DNA of 64,000 bases from Lentisphaerae bacterium GWF2_45_14 (lineage in GTDB: Bacteria > Verrucomicrobiota > Lentisphaeria > Victivallales > GWF2-45-14): NCBI GenBank assembly GCA_001804785.1, contig MHBG01000010.1:39965-103964 (forward strand), given 5' to 3'. The notes beneath the pieces were generated by a model. That model saw nothing but the letters and a program-made list of their open reading frames with translations, did not search any database and was not told where the DNA came from. The position numbers and the translations under genes were made by a program. Below are positions 26,621 to 34,965 of this stretch, piece after piece. Within the stretch, counting starts at the first letter, position 1. Every line of letters begins with the position of its first letter.

Positions 26621-27779
26621 GGTAAGGATCGGTATCATCGGCAGCGGCGTGATGGGCCAGGCCCACATGCAAAGCATAAAAAAAACAAAACGCGCAAGAC
26701 TTGCCGCAGTCTGCGACATGAACGGCGAAGCGGTAAAAAAACTTTCAGAAGAGCATGATGTAAAAGGATTTACGGATGCAAATGAGATGTTTAAGTCCGG
26801 AATGATCGATGCGGTAATGATTGCCACCCCGCACTATTCGCACACGCCTCTGGCCGTTGCGGCATTCGATGCGAAAATCCACGTGCTCTGCGAAAAACCA
26901 ATAGCAGTCCATAAGGCCGACGCCGAAATCATGATAGAGGCTCATAGAAAACATCCTGAACTCAAGTTTGCCGCGATGTTCAACTGTCGCAATCTCAGCC
27001 CTTTCAAGAAACTTAAAAAGATAATCGACTCCGGCGAGGCTGGGAAAATACAACGCGTAAACTGGATCATCACCACATGGTTCAGAAGCCAGGCATACTA
27101 CAACTCAGGCTCCTGGCGCGCGACATGGAAAGGCGAGGGCGGCGGCGTGCTTCTCAACCAGTGTCCCCACCAGCTCGACCTCTTTCAGTGGCTATTCGGA
27201 ATGCCTGAAAAAGTTCAGGCATTCTGCGGAATAGGCAAATATCACAATATCGAAGTAGAGGATGAAGTTACAGCGTTTATGGAATTCAAGAACGGCTCCA
27301 CCGGCATATTCATCACATCTACGGGAGAGGCCCCCGGAACAAACAGACTCGAAGTTACATGCGAACGAGGTCGCATTGTCCTGGAAAACAACAAAATAAT
27401 CTTCGACAGGACACTGGAAAGCGTTCCGGCCTTCATCAAAACCGCTAAGACAGCATTCGAGACCCCCGAGACATGGAAGGTGGAAGTTCCAGTGCCGGAA
27501 GATACAGGAAGTATGCACCAGCTTATCATAGAAAACTTCGTGAATTCAATAATTGACGGCAGCCCGCTGACCGCGCCCGGGGAAGAAGGCATAAAGTCGG
27601 TCGAACTCGGTAACGCTATGCTTTATTCGGCAATGAAAAAAATCCCAGTGGAAATGCCGCTTGACGGGACGGCATATAAGAATTTTCTACAGTCGCTTGT
27701 CGACAATTCAACGTTTGTCAAGGCTGCTCCGGTCGCCGCGGCAAATGATGATTTCACAAAATCTTTCGCACAAAAATAA
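26613..27779 (+). CDS. Gfo/Idh/MocA family NAD(P)-dependent oxidoreductase
   Basis: 388 residues. The Rossmann start VRIGIIGSGVMGQAHMQSI, AVMIATPHYSHTPLAVAAF and CEKPIAVHKADAE (catalytic Lys in EKP) define the family. GGGVLLNQCPHQLDLFQWLFG holds the conserved His/Asp of the C-terminal alpha/beta domain. Substrates are usually sugars or inositols oxidised at a ring carbon. AAGGAG 8 bp before the ATG lies inside the upstream regulator gene, so the two are coupled. Two epimerase-like genes downstream suggest a keto-sugar pathway. Confidence 0.88.
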   Translation: MDEVRIGIIGSGVMGQAHMQSIKKTKRARLAAVCDMNGEAVKKLSEEHDVKGFTDANEMFKSGMIDAVMIATPHYSHTPLAVAAFDAKIHVLCEKPIAVHKADAEIMIEAHRKHPELKFAAMFNCRNLSPFKKLKKIIDSGEAGKIQRVNWIITTWFRSQAYYNSGSWRATWKGEGGGVLLNQCPHQLDLFQWLFGMPEKVQAFCGIGKYHNIEVEDEVTAFMEFKNGSTGIFITSTGEAPGTNRLEVTCERGRIVLENNKIIFDRTLESVPAFIKTAKTAFETPETWKVEVPVPEDTGSMHQLIIENFVNSIIDGSPLTAPGEEGIKSVELGNAMLYSAMKKIPVEMPLDGTAYKNFLQSLVDNSTFVKAAPVAAANDDFTKSFAQK

Positions 27780-27791
27780 AGGAAAGAAAAA

Positions 27792-28550
27792 ATGGACAAA
27801 AAAAGAATCGCCGCGCAGCTCTACACGGTCAGGGACTTCTGCAAAACGCCGGAAGACCTCACAAAAACACTCAAAAAAGTCAAGAAGATCGGTTTTGAAG
27901 CCGTACAGGTTTCAGGAGTCGGCCCGATGGACAATAAGGAACTTGCAAAGATTATCAAGGGAGAAGGACTCGTCTGCTGCGCCACCCATGAACCCGGCAA
28001 AAGCATAATAGAAGAGACTGGCAAGGTAATAGAAAAACTCCAGATACTCAACTGCGAATATACAGCATATCCCTATCCTCATTCGGGTCCCACAACAAAG
28101 AAAGACTACGTCAAGCTTGCGAAAGACCTCGATAAGGCCGGAAAGAAAATGAAGAAAGCCGGAATCACGCTGACCTATCACAACCATGCAATCGAATTCG
28201 AAAAGTTCGACGGCAAAACAGGCCTGGATATTATCTACAGCGAAAGTTCTCCGGAAAACCTTCAGGGCGAAATAGATACCTACTGGGTACAGTACGGCGG
28301 AGAAAACCCCGTCGAATGGTGTACAAAACTTAAAAACCGCCTCCCGCTCCTGCATCTCAAGGAATATGGAATCGTCCAGAACAAGGTCACGATGATGGAA
28401 GTCGGCTACGGCAACCTCGACTGGAAGAAAATAATCGCAGCCGCAAAAAAATCCGGCACAAAATGGTTTATTATCGAAGAAGACACCTGTCGCTTCGACC
28501 CGTTCGAATCGCTCAAGATGAGCTTTGACTACATGGTAAAGGAGCTTTGA
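27792..28550 (+). CDS. Sugar phosphate isomerase/epimerase (TIM barrel)
   Basis: 252 residues, a compact AP-endonuclease-2-like barrel. Conserved segments are IAAQLYTVRDFCKTPEDL at the N-terminus, ITLTYHNHAIEFEKFDG (Glu metal ligand), GEIDTYWVQYGGENP (Asp), LPLLHLKEYG (His) and WFIIEEDTCRFDP (Glu). Relatives include inosose dehydratase IolE-like and 3-keto-sugar hydro-lyase-like proteins. It follows the oxidoreductase by 12 bp with AAGGAAAG before the ATG. It probably isomerises or dehydrates the keto-sugar made by that enzyme; this is inference from context. Confidence 0.84.
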   Translation: MDKKRIAAQLYTVRDFCKTPEDLTKTLKKVKKIGFEAVQVSGVGPMDNKELAKIIKGEGLVCCATHEPGKSIIEETGKVIEKLQILNCEYTAYPYPHSGPTTKKDYVKLAKDLDKAGKKMKKAGITLTYHNHAIEFEKFDGKTGLDIIYSESSPENLQGEIDTYWVQYGGENPVEWCTKLKNRLPLLHLKEYGIVQNKVTMMEVGYGNLDWKKIIAAAKKSGTKWFIIEEDTCRFDPFESLKMSFDYMVKEL

Positions 28551-28552
28551 TT

Positions 28553-29434
28553 ATGTACTATACAGGATTCGCTGACGAGGCAAGCGCCGATTTCGATCTT
28601 CAGCTCAAAGCGACGAAGGCGCTGGGCTGGAAATTTATCGAGACGAGATTTCTCTACGGAAGCAAACTCTCCGATATAACAGACGCACAGTTTGAAGAAG
28701 TCTGTGCCAAACTTGAAGCAAACGGAATCAAATTCAACTGCTACGGCAGCGGAATAGCCAACTGGTCGCAGCCGATAACCGAAGGGCCGGAAAAAAGCTA
28801 CGAAGAAATGAAAAAAGCCATTCCCAGAATGAAGAAACTGGGTATCCCGATGGTCAGAATGATGAGCTTCGCGGTGAAGGATTTAGCCAATCCGGAAGAT
28901 TATGCGCAGGAGGTTTTCAAGAGAGTAGGCCATATCGTAAAAATGGCTGAGGACGCGGGAATACTCTGCCTGCATGAAAACTGCATGAACTGGGGCGGGC
29001 TTTCATATGAGCATACACTGCGTCTTCTCGACGCGGTAAAGTCACCCGCCCTGAAACTTGTATTTGATACGGGTAACCCCGTATTCAGCCTGGACACACG
29101 CGGCAACAAACCCTACAAGTACCAGAGCTCATGGGAATTTTATAAAAACGTCAAGGAATTCATCCACTACGTTCACATAAAAGACGGCGTTGTTTCTCCC
29201 GACGGAAAAAATACTTTTACCTTCGGCGGCGAAGGCGAAGGCGATGTAAAGAAGATCGTAAAAGACCTTCTGCAAAGCGGTTACGACGGCGGATTCTCGA
29301 TAGAACCGCACATGAGGCATGTATTCCACGAAGAAAAGAAAGAAAACATCGAAGAGCTCGGATACGAAAACTACATTGAGTACGGCATGAAATTCATGCA
29401 ACTCGTGGACGAGATAAAAAAAGAGATAAAATAA
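28553..29434 (+). CDS. Sugar phosphate isomerase/epimerase (second TIM-barrel gene of the operon)
   Basis: 293 residues from the ATG at 28553, which has AAGGAG 8 bp upstream; the TTG two codons earlier is less likely. Metal-binding candidates are seen in ILCLHENCMNWGG, LVFDTGNPV, FIHYVHIKDGV and GFSIEPHMRHVF. It differs clearly from the preceding barrel gene, so the two probably do different steps rather than being recent duplicates. It is the last gene of the GntR-LacI operon and is followed by a structured convergent spacer. Confidence 0.84.
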   Translation: MYYTGFADEASADFDLQLKATKALGWKFIETRFLYGSKLSDITDAQFEEVCAKLEANGIKFNCYGSGIANWSQPITEGPEKSYEEMKKAIPRMKKLGIPMVRMMSFAVKDLANPEDYAQEVFKRVGHIVKMAEDAGILCLHENCMNWGGLSYEHTLRLLDAVKSPALKLVFDTGNPVFSLDTRGNKPYKYQSSWEFYKNVKEFIHYVHIKDGVVSPDGKNTFTFGGEGEGDVKKIVKDLLQSGYDGGFSIEPHMRHVFHEEKKENIEELGYENYIEYGMKFMQLVDEIKKEIK

Positions 29435-29495
29435 AAAGGTTTTTCTGTGCTTATTCCTAAGGGAGACTGACGATAGAGTCGTTGGAACCCTTACG

Positions 29496-29562
29496 CTGTC
29501 AAGGTTCAATCCGGCATAACCGGGCATGGCGTTTTCCCTTTATTCCGTTTGGACCTTGACAG
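29496..29562. repeat. Long inverted repeat between convergent genes
   Basis: CTGTCAAGGTTCAA (29496-29509) can pair along all 14 bases with TTGGACCTTGACAG (29549-29562), counting one G-U. A smaller CCGG/CCGG repeat lies in the 39-base loop. It sits in the 148 bp between the convergent epimerase and priA genes. There is no strong T tract, so it may be a terminator or a structured RNA. Confidence 0.55.
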
Positions 29563-29582
29563 TTTCTGTACGCAAAATTATA

Positions 29583-31796
29583 TCACATCATATTTACGGC
29601 GTCTACATCGACATATACCTCGATATCGGCGGGGATCTTCGAAGTGTAGAGAAGCTGACGGAGTGCATTTCTGAGCCTGCGGAGTTTATTGCCTCTGAAA
29701 ATAATCATATAGCGGTATTTGCCTTTGATCCTTTCAATCGGCGCGGGCGACGGTGGCGAAACAATGATATCTTCGGAAATAAACGTTTTGAGCGACTCCA
29801 TTATTTTTGAAGAAAAATCGGAAAGCTTGTCGGTATCCGGGCCTTTGAGGTATACGGTCATAAGGTGTTTTTCCGGGGGATATCCGAGCTGTCCCCTGAT
29901 TTCCATTTCCTCTTCATAAAAGCCCTCATAGTCATTTTCGACGGCGGCCGTTATTGCGGGATTGAACGGGGAAAAGGTCTGAATAATGACTTCCCCTTTA
30001 ATTTCGCCGCGGCCTGCTCTGCCCGCGACCTGCGTCAGCAGCTGGAAAGTCCTTTCCGGCGCACGGAAATCTGGCATATGGAGGCTGAGGTCGGCATTTA
30101 TTACTCCGACAAGCGTAACATTCGGGAAATGAAGGCCTTTCGCAATCATCTGGGTTCCGATGAGTATATCGATATCTCCCTTTTTGAAACTGTTCAGGAC
30201 CTTCTCGTAATCGTCGTGGGTATTCATGGTGTCAGAGTCCATTCTGGCGATGACCGCGCCCTTGAAAAGCTCGGCAGCGGTGGACTCCAGCCGCTCTGTT
30301 CCGGCGCCGGAATAGCGTATATCTTCGGCGGAGCAGTCCGGGCACTTGGGATATGCCGGGATATGTTCGCCGCAGAGATGGCATGAAAGTATCTGCTTCT
30401 TTTTGTGGTAAGTATACGGGACGGAACAGTCCGGGCACTCGGCAATAAATCCGCAGTGTTCGCAAAGCATCTGGCGTGCATAGCCGCGGCGGTTGAGAAA
30501 GATAATGCTTTGCTCGCCGCGGGCAAGCCGATCGCGGACGGCCGTCACGAGGGTTTGCGAGAAATAATGTGTCTTGCCTTCGCGGGCGGACTCAAGCTTG
30601 AGGTCTATGACTCTTATCTCCGGCATCAGGCAGTCGTCGGCGCGTTTGCTGAGGCGTTCTATTTCGAACTTGCCGGTGATTGCGTTGTGATACGACTCGA
30701 ATGACGGGGTGGCGGAGCCGAGTACGACTACGGCCTTCTCCATAAGTCCGCGCATGACGGCGACATCTCTGGCGTGATAGCGCGGGGCCTTGTCCTGCTT
30801 GTAAGAGTGTTCATGTTCTTCGTCGACGATGATAAGTCCGAGTTTACGGAAGGGGGCAAAAAGGGCGGAGCGTGCGCCGACGGCGATCTTGACTTTGCCG
30901 CTGGAGACCTTGCCCCATTCGTCAAATCGCTCTCCGTCGGAGAGCCCGCTATGGAGTACGCTTACCATATCGCCGAAGCGTTCTCGGAAGCGTGAAACAG
31001 TCTGTGGCGTGAGTGAAATTTCAGGGACAAGGACGATGGCTTCCTTGTCTTCTTCAATCGCCTTTGCTATTGCCTGCAGGTAGACTTCGGTTTTTCCGCT
31101 TCCGGTAACACCGTAAAGGAGAAGCACGCGGCTTTTTTTAGCGGTATCATTCATCATCACGGTGATGCGTTTGAGTGCGGAGGACTGCTCATCATTGAGT
31201 TCCAGCGGTCTGGACGGCAGTATCTCGACTCCTTCGTAGGGGTCGCGTCCGACAGTTTCAGCGACAGCGTTCAAGGCTCCTTTTTTGAGGAGCGAGGCTA
31301 TTACGGAACGGCCTGTCCCTGCCAGGGCTTCAAGTGCGGGCAGCGTAAGGCGGCGGTGTTTCTCGATAAGCTTGAGAACTCTTATCTGCGAGTGGAGCCT
31401 GGGGTTTCCGGTCACCTTGTCGTACTCGGCCTTGTCGCCCAACTCGTAATATGTTACGGTTTTGGGCTTTACCATTCCCCTGCGGACCGCGCCCGGAAGA
31501 AGCGACCTTACGGCCTGCTCCTGGGAGCAGCAATAATAATCGGCCATCCATTTTCCGAGTTCTATGAGAGATGAAGGGATTTTTGATTCGTCTCCGCAAA
31601 CGCTCGTGATGGGTTTTATTTCGCCGCGGTGTACGGGACGTTCTGCAAAGGCAATCACATATCCGCGTCGTTCACTGCTGCCGAAGGGAACGATTACCTG
31701 GGAACCGACTTCGAGTTTTCCTTCAAGAGCTTGCGGTATAAGATAGTCGAAATCCTTGTCCAGCGCGAGATTCACGATTACCTTGGCATAGCTCAT
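29583..31796 (-). CDS. priA: Primosomal replication restart helicase PriA
   Basis: 737 residues, full length. Order: N-terminal DNA-binding domain, helicase lobe 1 with Walker A (LLYGVTGSGKTEVYL) and DEEH (IIVDEEHEHSYKQ), the zinc-binding insertion (CEHCGFIAECPDC and CHLCG...CPDC), and lobe 2 with QMIAKGLHFPNVTLV and LTQVAGRAGRG. It reloads the replisome at stalled forks. The rRNA methyltransferase-like gene lies 4 bp further upstream on the same strand, so they share a transcript. Confidence 0.96.
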   Translation of the reverse strand: MSYAKVIVNLALDKDFDYLIPQALEGKLEVGSQVIVPFGSSERRGYVIAFAERPVHRGEIKPITSVCGDESKIPSSLIELGKWMADYYCCSQEQAVRSLLPGAVRRGMVKPKTVTYYELGDKAEYDKVTGNPRLHSQIRVLKLIEKHRRLTLPALEALAGTGRSVIASLLKKGALNAVAETVGRDPYEGVEILPSRPLELNDEQSSALKRITVMMNDTAKKSRVLLLYGVTGSGKTEVYLQAIAKAIEEDKEAIVLVPEISLTPQTVSRFRERFGDMVSVLHSGLSDGERFDEWGKVSSGKVKIAVGARSALFAPFRKLGLIIVDEEHEHSYKQDKAPRYHARDVAVMRGLMEKAVVVLGSATPSFESYHNAITGKFEIERLSKRADDCLMPEIRVIDLKLESAREGKTHYFSQTLVTAVRDRLARGEQSIIFLNRRGYARQMLCEHCGFIAECPDCSVPYTYHKKKQILSCHLCGEHIPAYPKCPDCSAEDIRYSGAGTERLESTAAELFKGAVIARMDSDTMNTHDDYEKVLNSFKKGDIDILIGTQMIAKGLHFPNVTLVGVINADLSLHMPDFRAPERTFQLLTQVAGRAGRGEIKGEVIIQTFSPFNPAITAAVENDYEGFYEEEMEIRGQLGYPPEKHLMTVYLKGPDTDKLSDFSSKIMESLKTFISEDIIVSPPSPAPIERIKGKYRYMIIFRGNKLRRLRNALRQLLYTSKIPADIEVYVDVDAVNMM

Positions 31797-31800
31797 TCAT

Positions 31801-32640
31801 TCACCATTTACCCATATAGCGGGCGAAGGTTCCGGCCGGTAGTTTTCTTCCCGACTTTTCAGGTACGGTCATTTCGCCGCTTTCGAAGGTGCCTTTTTCG
31901 AAAACGTCCGCGATTATTCGTTCGAGAATAACAGGGGTGAAGCCGGGCGAGTGGCAGCTGAGAAGGATAAAATGTTTTGATGAGCGGTCGATAAGATCGC
32001 GGCATGAATTCATCAGTTTTATAAGATCGTTTTCCATTTTCCATATCTGGCCCTGGGCTCCGCGTCCGAAGGAGGGCGGGTCGAGGACAATGCCGTTATA
32101 CTTTTTTGCGCGTCTGGTCTCTCTGGCGGCATACTTTAAAACATCCTCGGTTACCCAGTGAATGGAATCCGGGATGGTGCTGTTTATTTGAAGGTTGTTT
32201 CTGGCCCAGTCGTTCATTCCCTTTGACGAATCAAGATGAAAGACCTCTGCGCCCCCCTGTGCCATTGACAGAGAGCTGGCCCCTGAATAGGCGAAAAGAT
32301 TGAGCGTCTTGGGTTTAGCTCCCATGACCGAAACAGTTTTACGAAGCCATTCCCAGTTTTCGTGCTGCTCGGCGAAAAATCCGAGGTGTCCGAATCCGGT
32401 AGGTTTTACGATAAATTGGAGGCCGCCCCATTCAATCTGCCATGATTCGGGTACTTTTTCTTTCCATTCCCAAGTGCCGCCTCCGCCGGAATCGCGTGAA
32501 AAAATGCCGGATACATTTTCCCAGTCGGACGCGGGAAGCGAGGGCTGCCAGAATGCGTTAAGCGCCGGGCGGACGAGTCTTATATCGCCGACCTGTTCAA
32601 GTTTGCGGCAGTTTCCGGAATCTAAAAGAAGATATCTCAT
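31801..32640 (-). CDS. RlmI/RlmK-type class I SAM methyltransferase without PUA domain
   Basis: 279 residues. The SAM site is in LNLFAYSGASSLSMAQGGAE and the catalytic loop is VLDPPSFGRGAQGQIWK, closely matching the 23S rRNA cytosine-C5 methyltransferases RlmI and RlmL/K. The PUA RNA-binding domain of RlmI is missing; instead about 100 residues of unrelated beta-rich sequence precede the Rossmann core. It is 4 bp upstream of priA. An rRNA or other RNA substrate is likely but the site is unknown. Confidence 0.82.
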   Translation of the reverse strand: MRYLLLDSGNCRKLEQVGDIRLVRPALNAFWQPSLPASDWENVSGIFSRDSGGGGTWEWKEKVPESWQIEWGGLQFIVKPTGFGHLGFFAEQHENWEWLRKTVSVMGAKPKTLNLFAYSGASSLSMAQGGAEVFHLDSSKGMNDWARNNLQINSTIPDSIHWVTEDVLKYAARETRRAKKYNGIVLDPPSFGRGAQGQIWKMENDLIKLMNSCRDLIDRSSKHFILLSCHSPGFTPVILERIIADVFEKGTFESGEMTVPEKSGRKLPAGTFARYMGKW

Positions 32641-32689
32641 AAAGAAACTTTCATAGGTTATGAGGAAAAGAATTGAGGATAGCCCTGAA

Positions 32690-33901
32690 TCAAGTCAGTT
32701 CCGGGATATCGTTAAGTTTTCCATTGATATCAAAGACAATCTTACCTTTGGCCACTGTGAGGATATTTTTATTCGTTCCTCCCTCAAAAAACGCGATATC
32801 GGCCCTTTTTCCGGGACGCAGTTCGCCGCGGTCTTCCAATCCGAGACTTTTTGCCGGATTCGATGTGAAACACGCGGCGGCCTCCATATTTTCGAAAAGA
32901 GAATATGAGACGAGCTGTTCCCAGCTCTGTTCCAGGGTCATAGTAGTTCCGGCCATCGTGCCGTCGGGAGTCGTAACAACGCCTTTTTCGACGTTGACCT
33001 GTGAGGCTCCGAGTTGATAAGTCCCGTCGTTGAGGCCGGCGCCCTGAATGGCGTCGCTGACTCCGATGATCTTATCCTTTGGCTTGATACGGCACGCAAG
33101 TTCTATCATGGTCGGGTGTATATGTCTTCCATCGACGATAATCTCAATTGTGATGCGGTCATCGGTAAGCGCGATCGCGGTAAGGGAAACCTCTCGATGG
33201 TGAAGTGGCGGCATACCGTTATATATGTGGGTGCAGCGCCTGGCGCCGGCATCGACGGCCATCAACACCTGTGTTTCGTCTGCAAGACTGTGCCCCATGG
33301 AAGGGGTTATTCCTTTTTCGAGAAGAAACTCTATAAGATCTAGGGATCCAGGCAGTTCAGGCGCAAGGGTGAAAATTTTTATCTTGCCTTTCGCCGCGGC
33401 GATAAGCTCGTCGGCAAGCACGGTATCGGCACGGCTGAGTATGTCGTCTTCACGCTGGGAGCCATGCTTTGCTCTGCTTAGGAAGGGGCCTTCAAGATGA
33501 ATGCCCACGGGTTGCGCGCCGGGGAAATCTTTCTCCATCATCGAAGAAAGTGCGTCGAGAGCCGCGAGCATTTCGCTCACAGGCGCAGATATGACTGTAG
33601 GCAGAAAAGAAGTTACGCCGTGGGTAGAAAGCACGCGGCACATAACACCTATATCCGTATCGGATCTGTGAGCGGTTGACGAGTCAAATCCGCCGCAGCC
33701 GTGAATGTGAGAATCGATAAAACCGGGAACCGCATAGGCCCCCGAGACATCGATTATTTCAACTTTGGATTCCTTCACGAACGCAGATGCCCCGCCGATG
33801 GCAATTATTCTCTCTCCGCTGCACAGGATGCCGCAGCGGCTTATGCTTTCGTATGGAGTAAAGCAGTAGTCTGCTATGTAAAGTCTTCTTTTTTCCTTCA
33901 T
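32690..33901 (-). CDS. nagA: N-acetylglucosamine-6-phosphate deacetylase
   Basis: 403 residues of the amidohydrolase superfamily. The metal and catalytic motifs are in order: IDSHIHGCGGFDSSTA, IHLEGPFLSRAKHGSQ, SMGHSLADE, CTHIYNGMPPLHHRE and IGVSDAIQGAG, whose Asp is the catalytic base. It removes acetate from GlcNAc-6-phosphate, the first committed step of GlcNAc catabolism and also of peptidoglycan recycling. No nagB is adjacent. The gene is divergent from thiD. It is a plausible downstream step for the GH20-like protein at 43.6-47.3 kb. Confidence 0.94.
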   Translation of the reverse strand: MKEKRRLYIADYCFTPYESISRCGILCSGERIIAIGGASAFVKESKVEIIDVSGAYAVPGFIDSHIHGCGGFDSSTAHRSDTDIGVMCRVLSTHGVTSFLPTVISAPVSEMLAALDALSSMMEKDFPGAQPVGIHLEGPFLSRAKHGSQREDDILSRADTVLADELIAAAKGKIKIFTLAPELPGSLDLIEFLLEKGITPSMGHSLADETQVLMAVDAGARRCTHIYNGMPPLHHREVSLTAIALTDDRITIEIIVDGRHIHPTMIELACRIKPKDKIIGVSDAIQGAGLNDGTYQLGASQVNVEKGVVTTPDGTMAGTTMTLEQSWEQLVSYSLFENMEAAACFTSNPAKSLGLEDRGELRPGKRADIAFFEGGTNKNILTVAKGKIVFDINGKLNDIPELT

Positions 33902-33960
33902 GCGTCACATCCGGATTGGTTAAGGAGGTAATATTGAACCATAACCCGGAAAATTCAACT

Positions 33961-34052
33961 GGGCAAAGCCAGACGTATATCTCCTTCGTCCGCTTTGCCC
34001 TGTGGCATAGCGGGGCTTCCCCGCTTTATTTTAAAAAAGGGCTTTTCCCTTT
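33961..34052 (+). promoter_or_regulatory. Hairpin-rich, attenuator-like leader upstream of thiD
   Basis: Three hairpins follow in series. GGGCAAAGC (33961-33969) pairs with GCTTTGCCC (33992-34000). AGCGGGG/CCCCGCT (34009-34025) is followed by TTATTTT, like an intrinsic terminator. AAAGGG/CCCTTT spans 34036-34052. The first arm can alternatively pair with CTTTGCC at 34049-34055. An open frame with AAGGAGG and a TTG at 33934 runs through all of it in frame with thiD. No TPP riboswitch core is visible. Confidence 0.45.
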
Positions 34053-34101
34053 GCCAGACTTCATGTATATTGCTCAAATCTATAAAACACTGGAGACGCC
34101 T

Positions 34102-34962
34102 TTGAATCGCTCACACAAGCAGAAAGCCGAAGATTTTTACCCGGCTGCCCTCACGATAGCCGGAAGCGATAGCGGCGGCGGAGCGGGAATACAGGCAGAC
34201 CTCAGGACATTCGCGGCAATCGGCGTATTCGGAGCTTCAGCGATAACGGCGCTTACGGCGCAAAATCCGTTCGAGGTCAAGGGGATCCACCCCGTTCCGG
34301 CGGAATTTGTAAAGGCTCAGCTGGACGCTGTCCTTAAATGCTTCTCATTCGGAGCGGCAAAAACAGGAATGCTCTTCAGCTCCGACATTATAAATGCCGT
34401 GTCCGAATCCTTAAAAGGATATTCCTTCACCCTGGTTTCAGATCCCGTAATGATATCGACGAGCGGAGCGTTACTGCTCGAAAAATCAGCGGTAAAAGCC
34501 CTGATTGACAAAGTCCTGCCGATTGCGAAATGGGTAACGCCCAATATTCCGGAAGCGGAAATCATATCGGGAATGACGATAAAAAATGCCGGTGATATGA
34601 AAAAAGCGGCAGCGTTCTGCGCTGAAAAATTTGGAAACTCCTTTATAGTCAAGGGCGGACATCTACAGTCAGGAGACGGGAATATTACGGATATAGCGGC
34701 ACACGAGGGTGCGGTCTACGCGATATCGTCGCCCGTTGCCGAAATCGAAAGTCCTGAGGTACTTCACGGCACGGGCTGTACGTTCAGCGCGGCCTTTACC
34801 GCGTGTCTCGCCGGCGGGATGAACTGGAAGGATTCCGTCATAAGCGCGAAGGCATTTGTACTGGGGTCTCTTGAAGAGGCCGCCAGGGTCGGAAAGGATA
34901 TTTACGCGATGTATCCGCCTCTTGAAGACTACAGCGGGCAGATATCGCTCAAAAGGTTCTAA
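34102..34962 (+). CDS. thiD: Hydroxymethylpyrimidine/phosphomethylpyrimidine kinase
   Basis: 286 residues from a TTG at 34102 with GGAGA 5 bp upstream; this gives a normal ThiD N-terminus a few residues before [22 protein letters not shown]. The frame is open upstream, and a TTG at 33934 with a perfect AAGGAGG could add 56 residues. The catalytic Cys is in [13 protein letters not shown], and [11 protein letters not shown] and VVSDPVM-like LVSDPVM are family blocks. It makes HMP-pyrophosphate for thiamine synthesis. Other thi genes are absent. TPP would also be used by the ferredoxin oxidoreductase at the window start. Confidence 0.9.
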   Translation: MNRSHKQKAEDFYPAALTIAGSDSGGGAGIQADLRTFAAIGVFGASAITALTAQNPFEVKGIHPVPAEFVKAQLDAVLKCFSFGAAKTGMLFSSDIINAVSESLKGYSFTLVSDPVMISTSGALLLEKSAVKALIDKVLPIAKWVTPNIPEAEIISGMTIKNAGDMKKAAAFCAEKFGNSFIVKGGHLQSGDGNITDIAAHEGAVYAISSPVAEIESPEVLHGTGCTFSAAFTACLAGGMNWKDSVISAKAFVLGSLEEAARVGKDIYAMYPPLEDYSGQISLKRF

Positions 34963-34965
34963 AAC

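Noticed and set aside
29490-29525. GGTTCAATCC resembles the T-arm of a tRNA
   Set aside because: The flanking bases do not pair as a T-stem, and no acceptor, D or anticodon arm can be drawn around it on either strand.
33916-34101. TPP riboswitch upstream of thiD
   Set aside because: The conserved CTGAGA and downstream core elements of the THI box are not found; only simple hairpins are seen.
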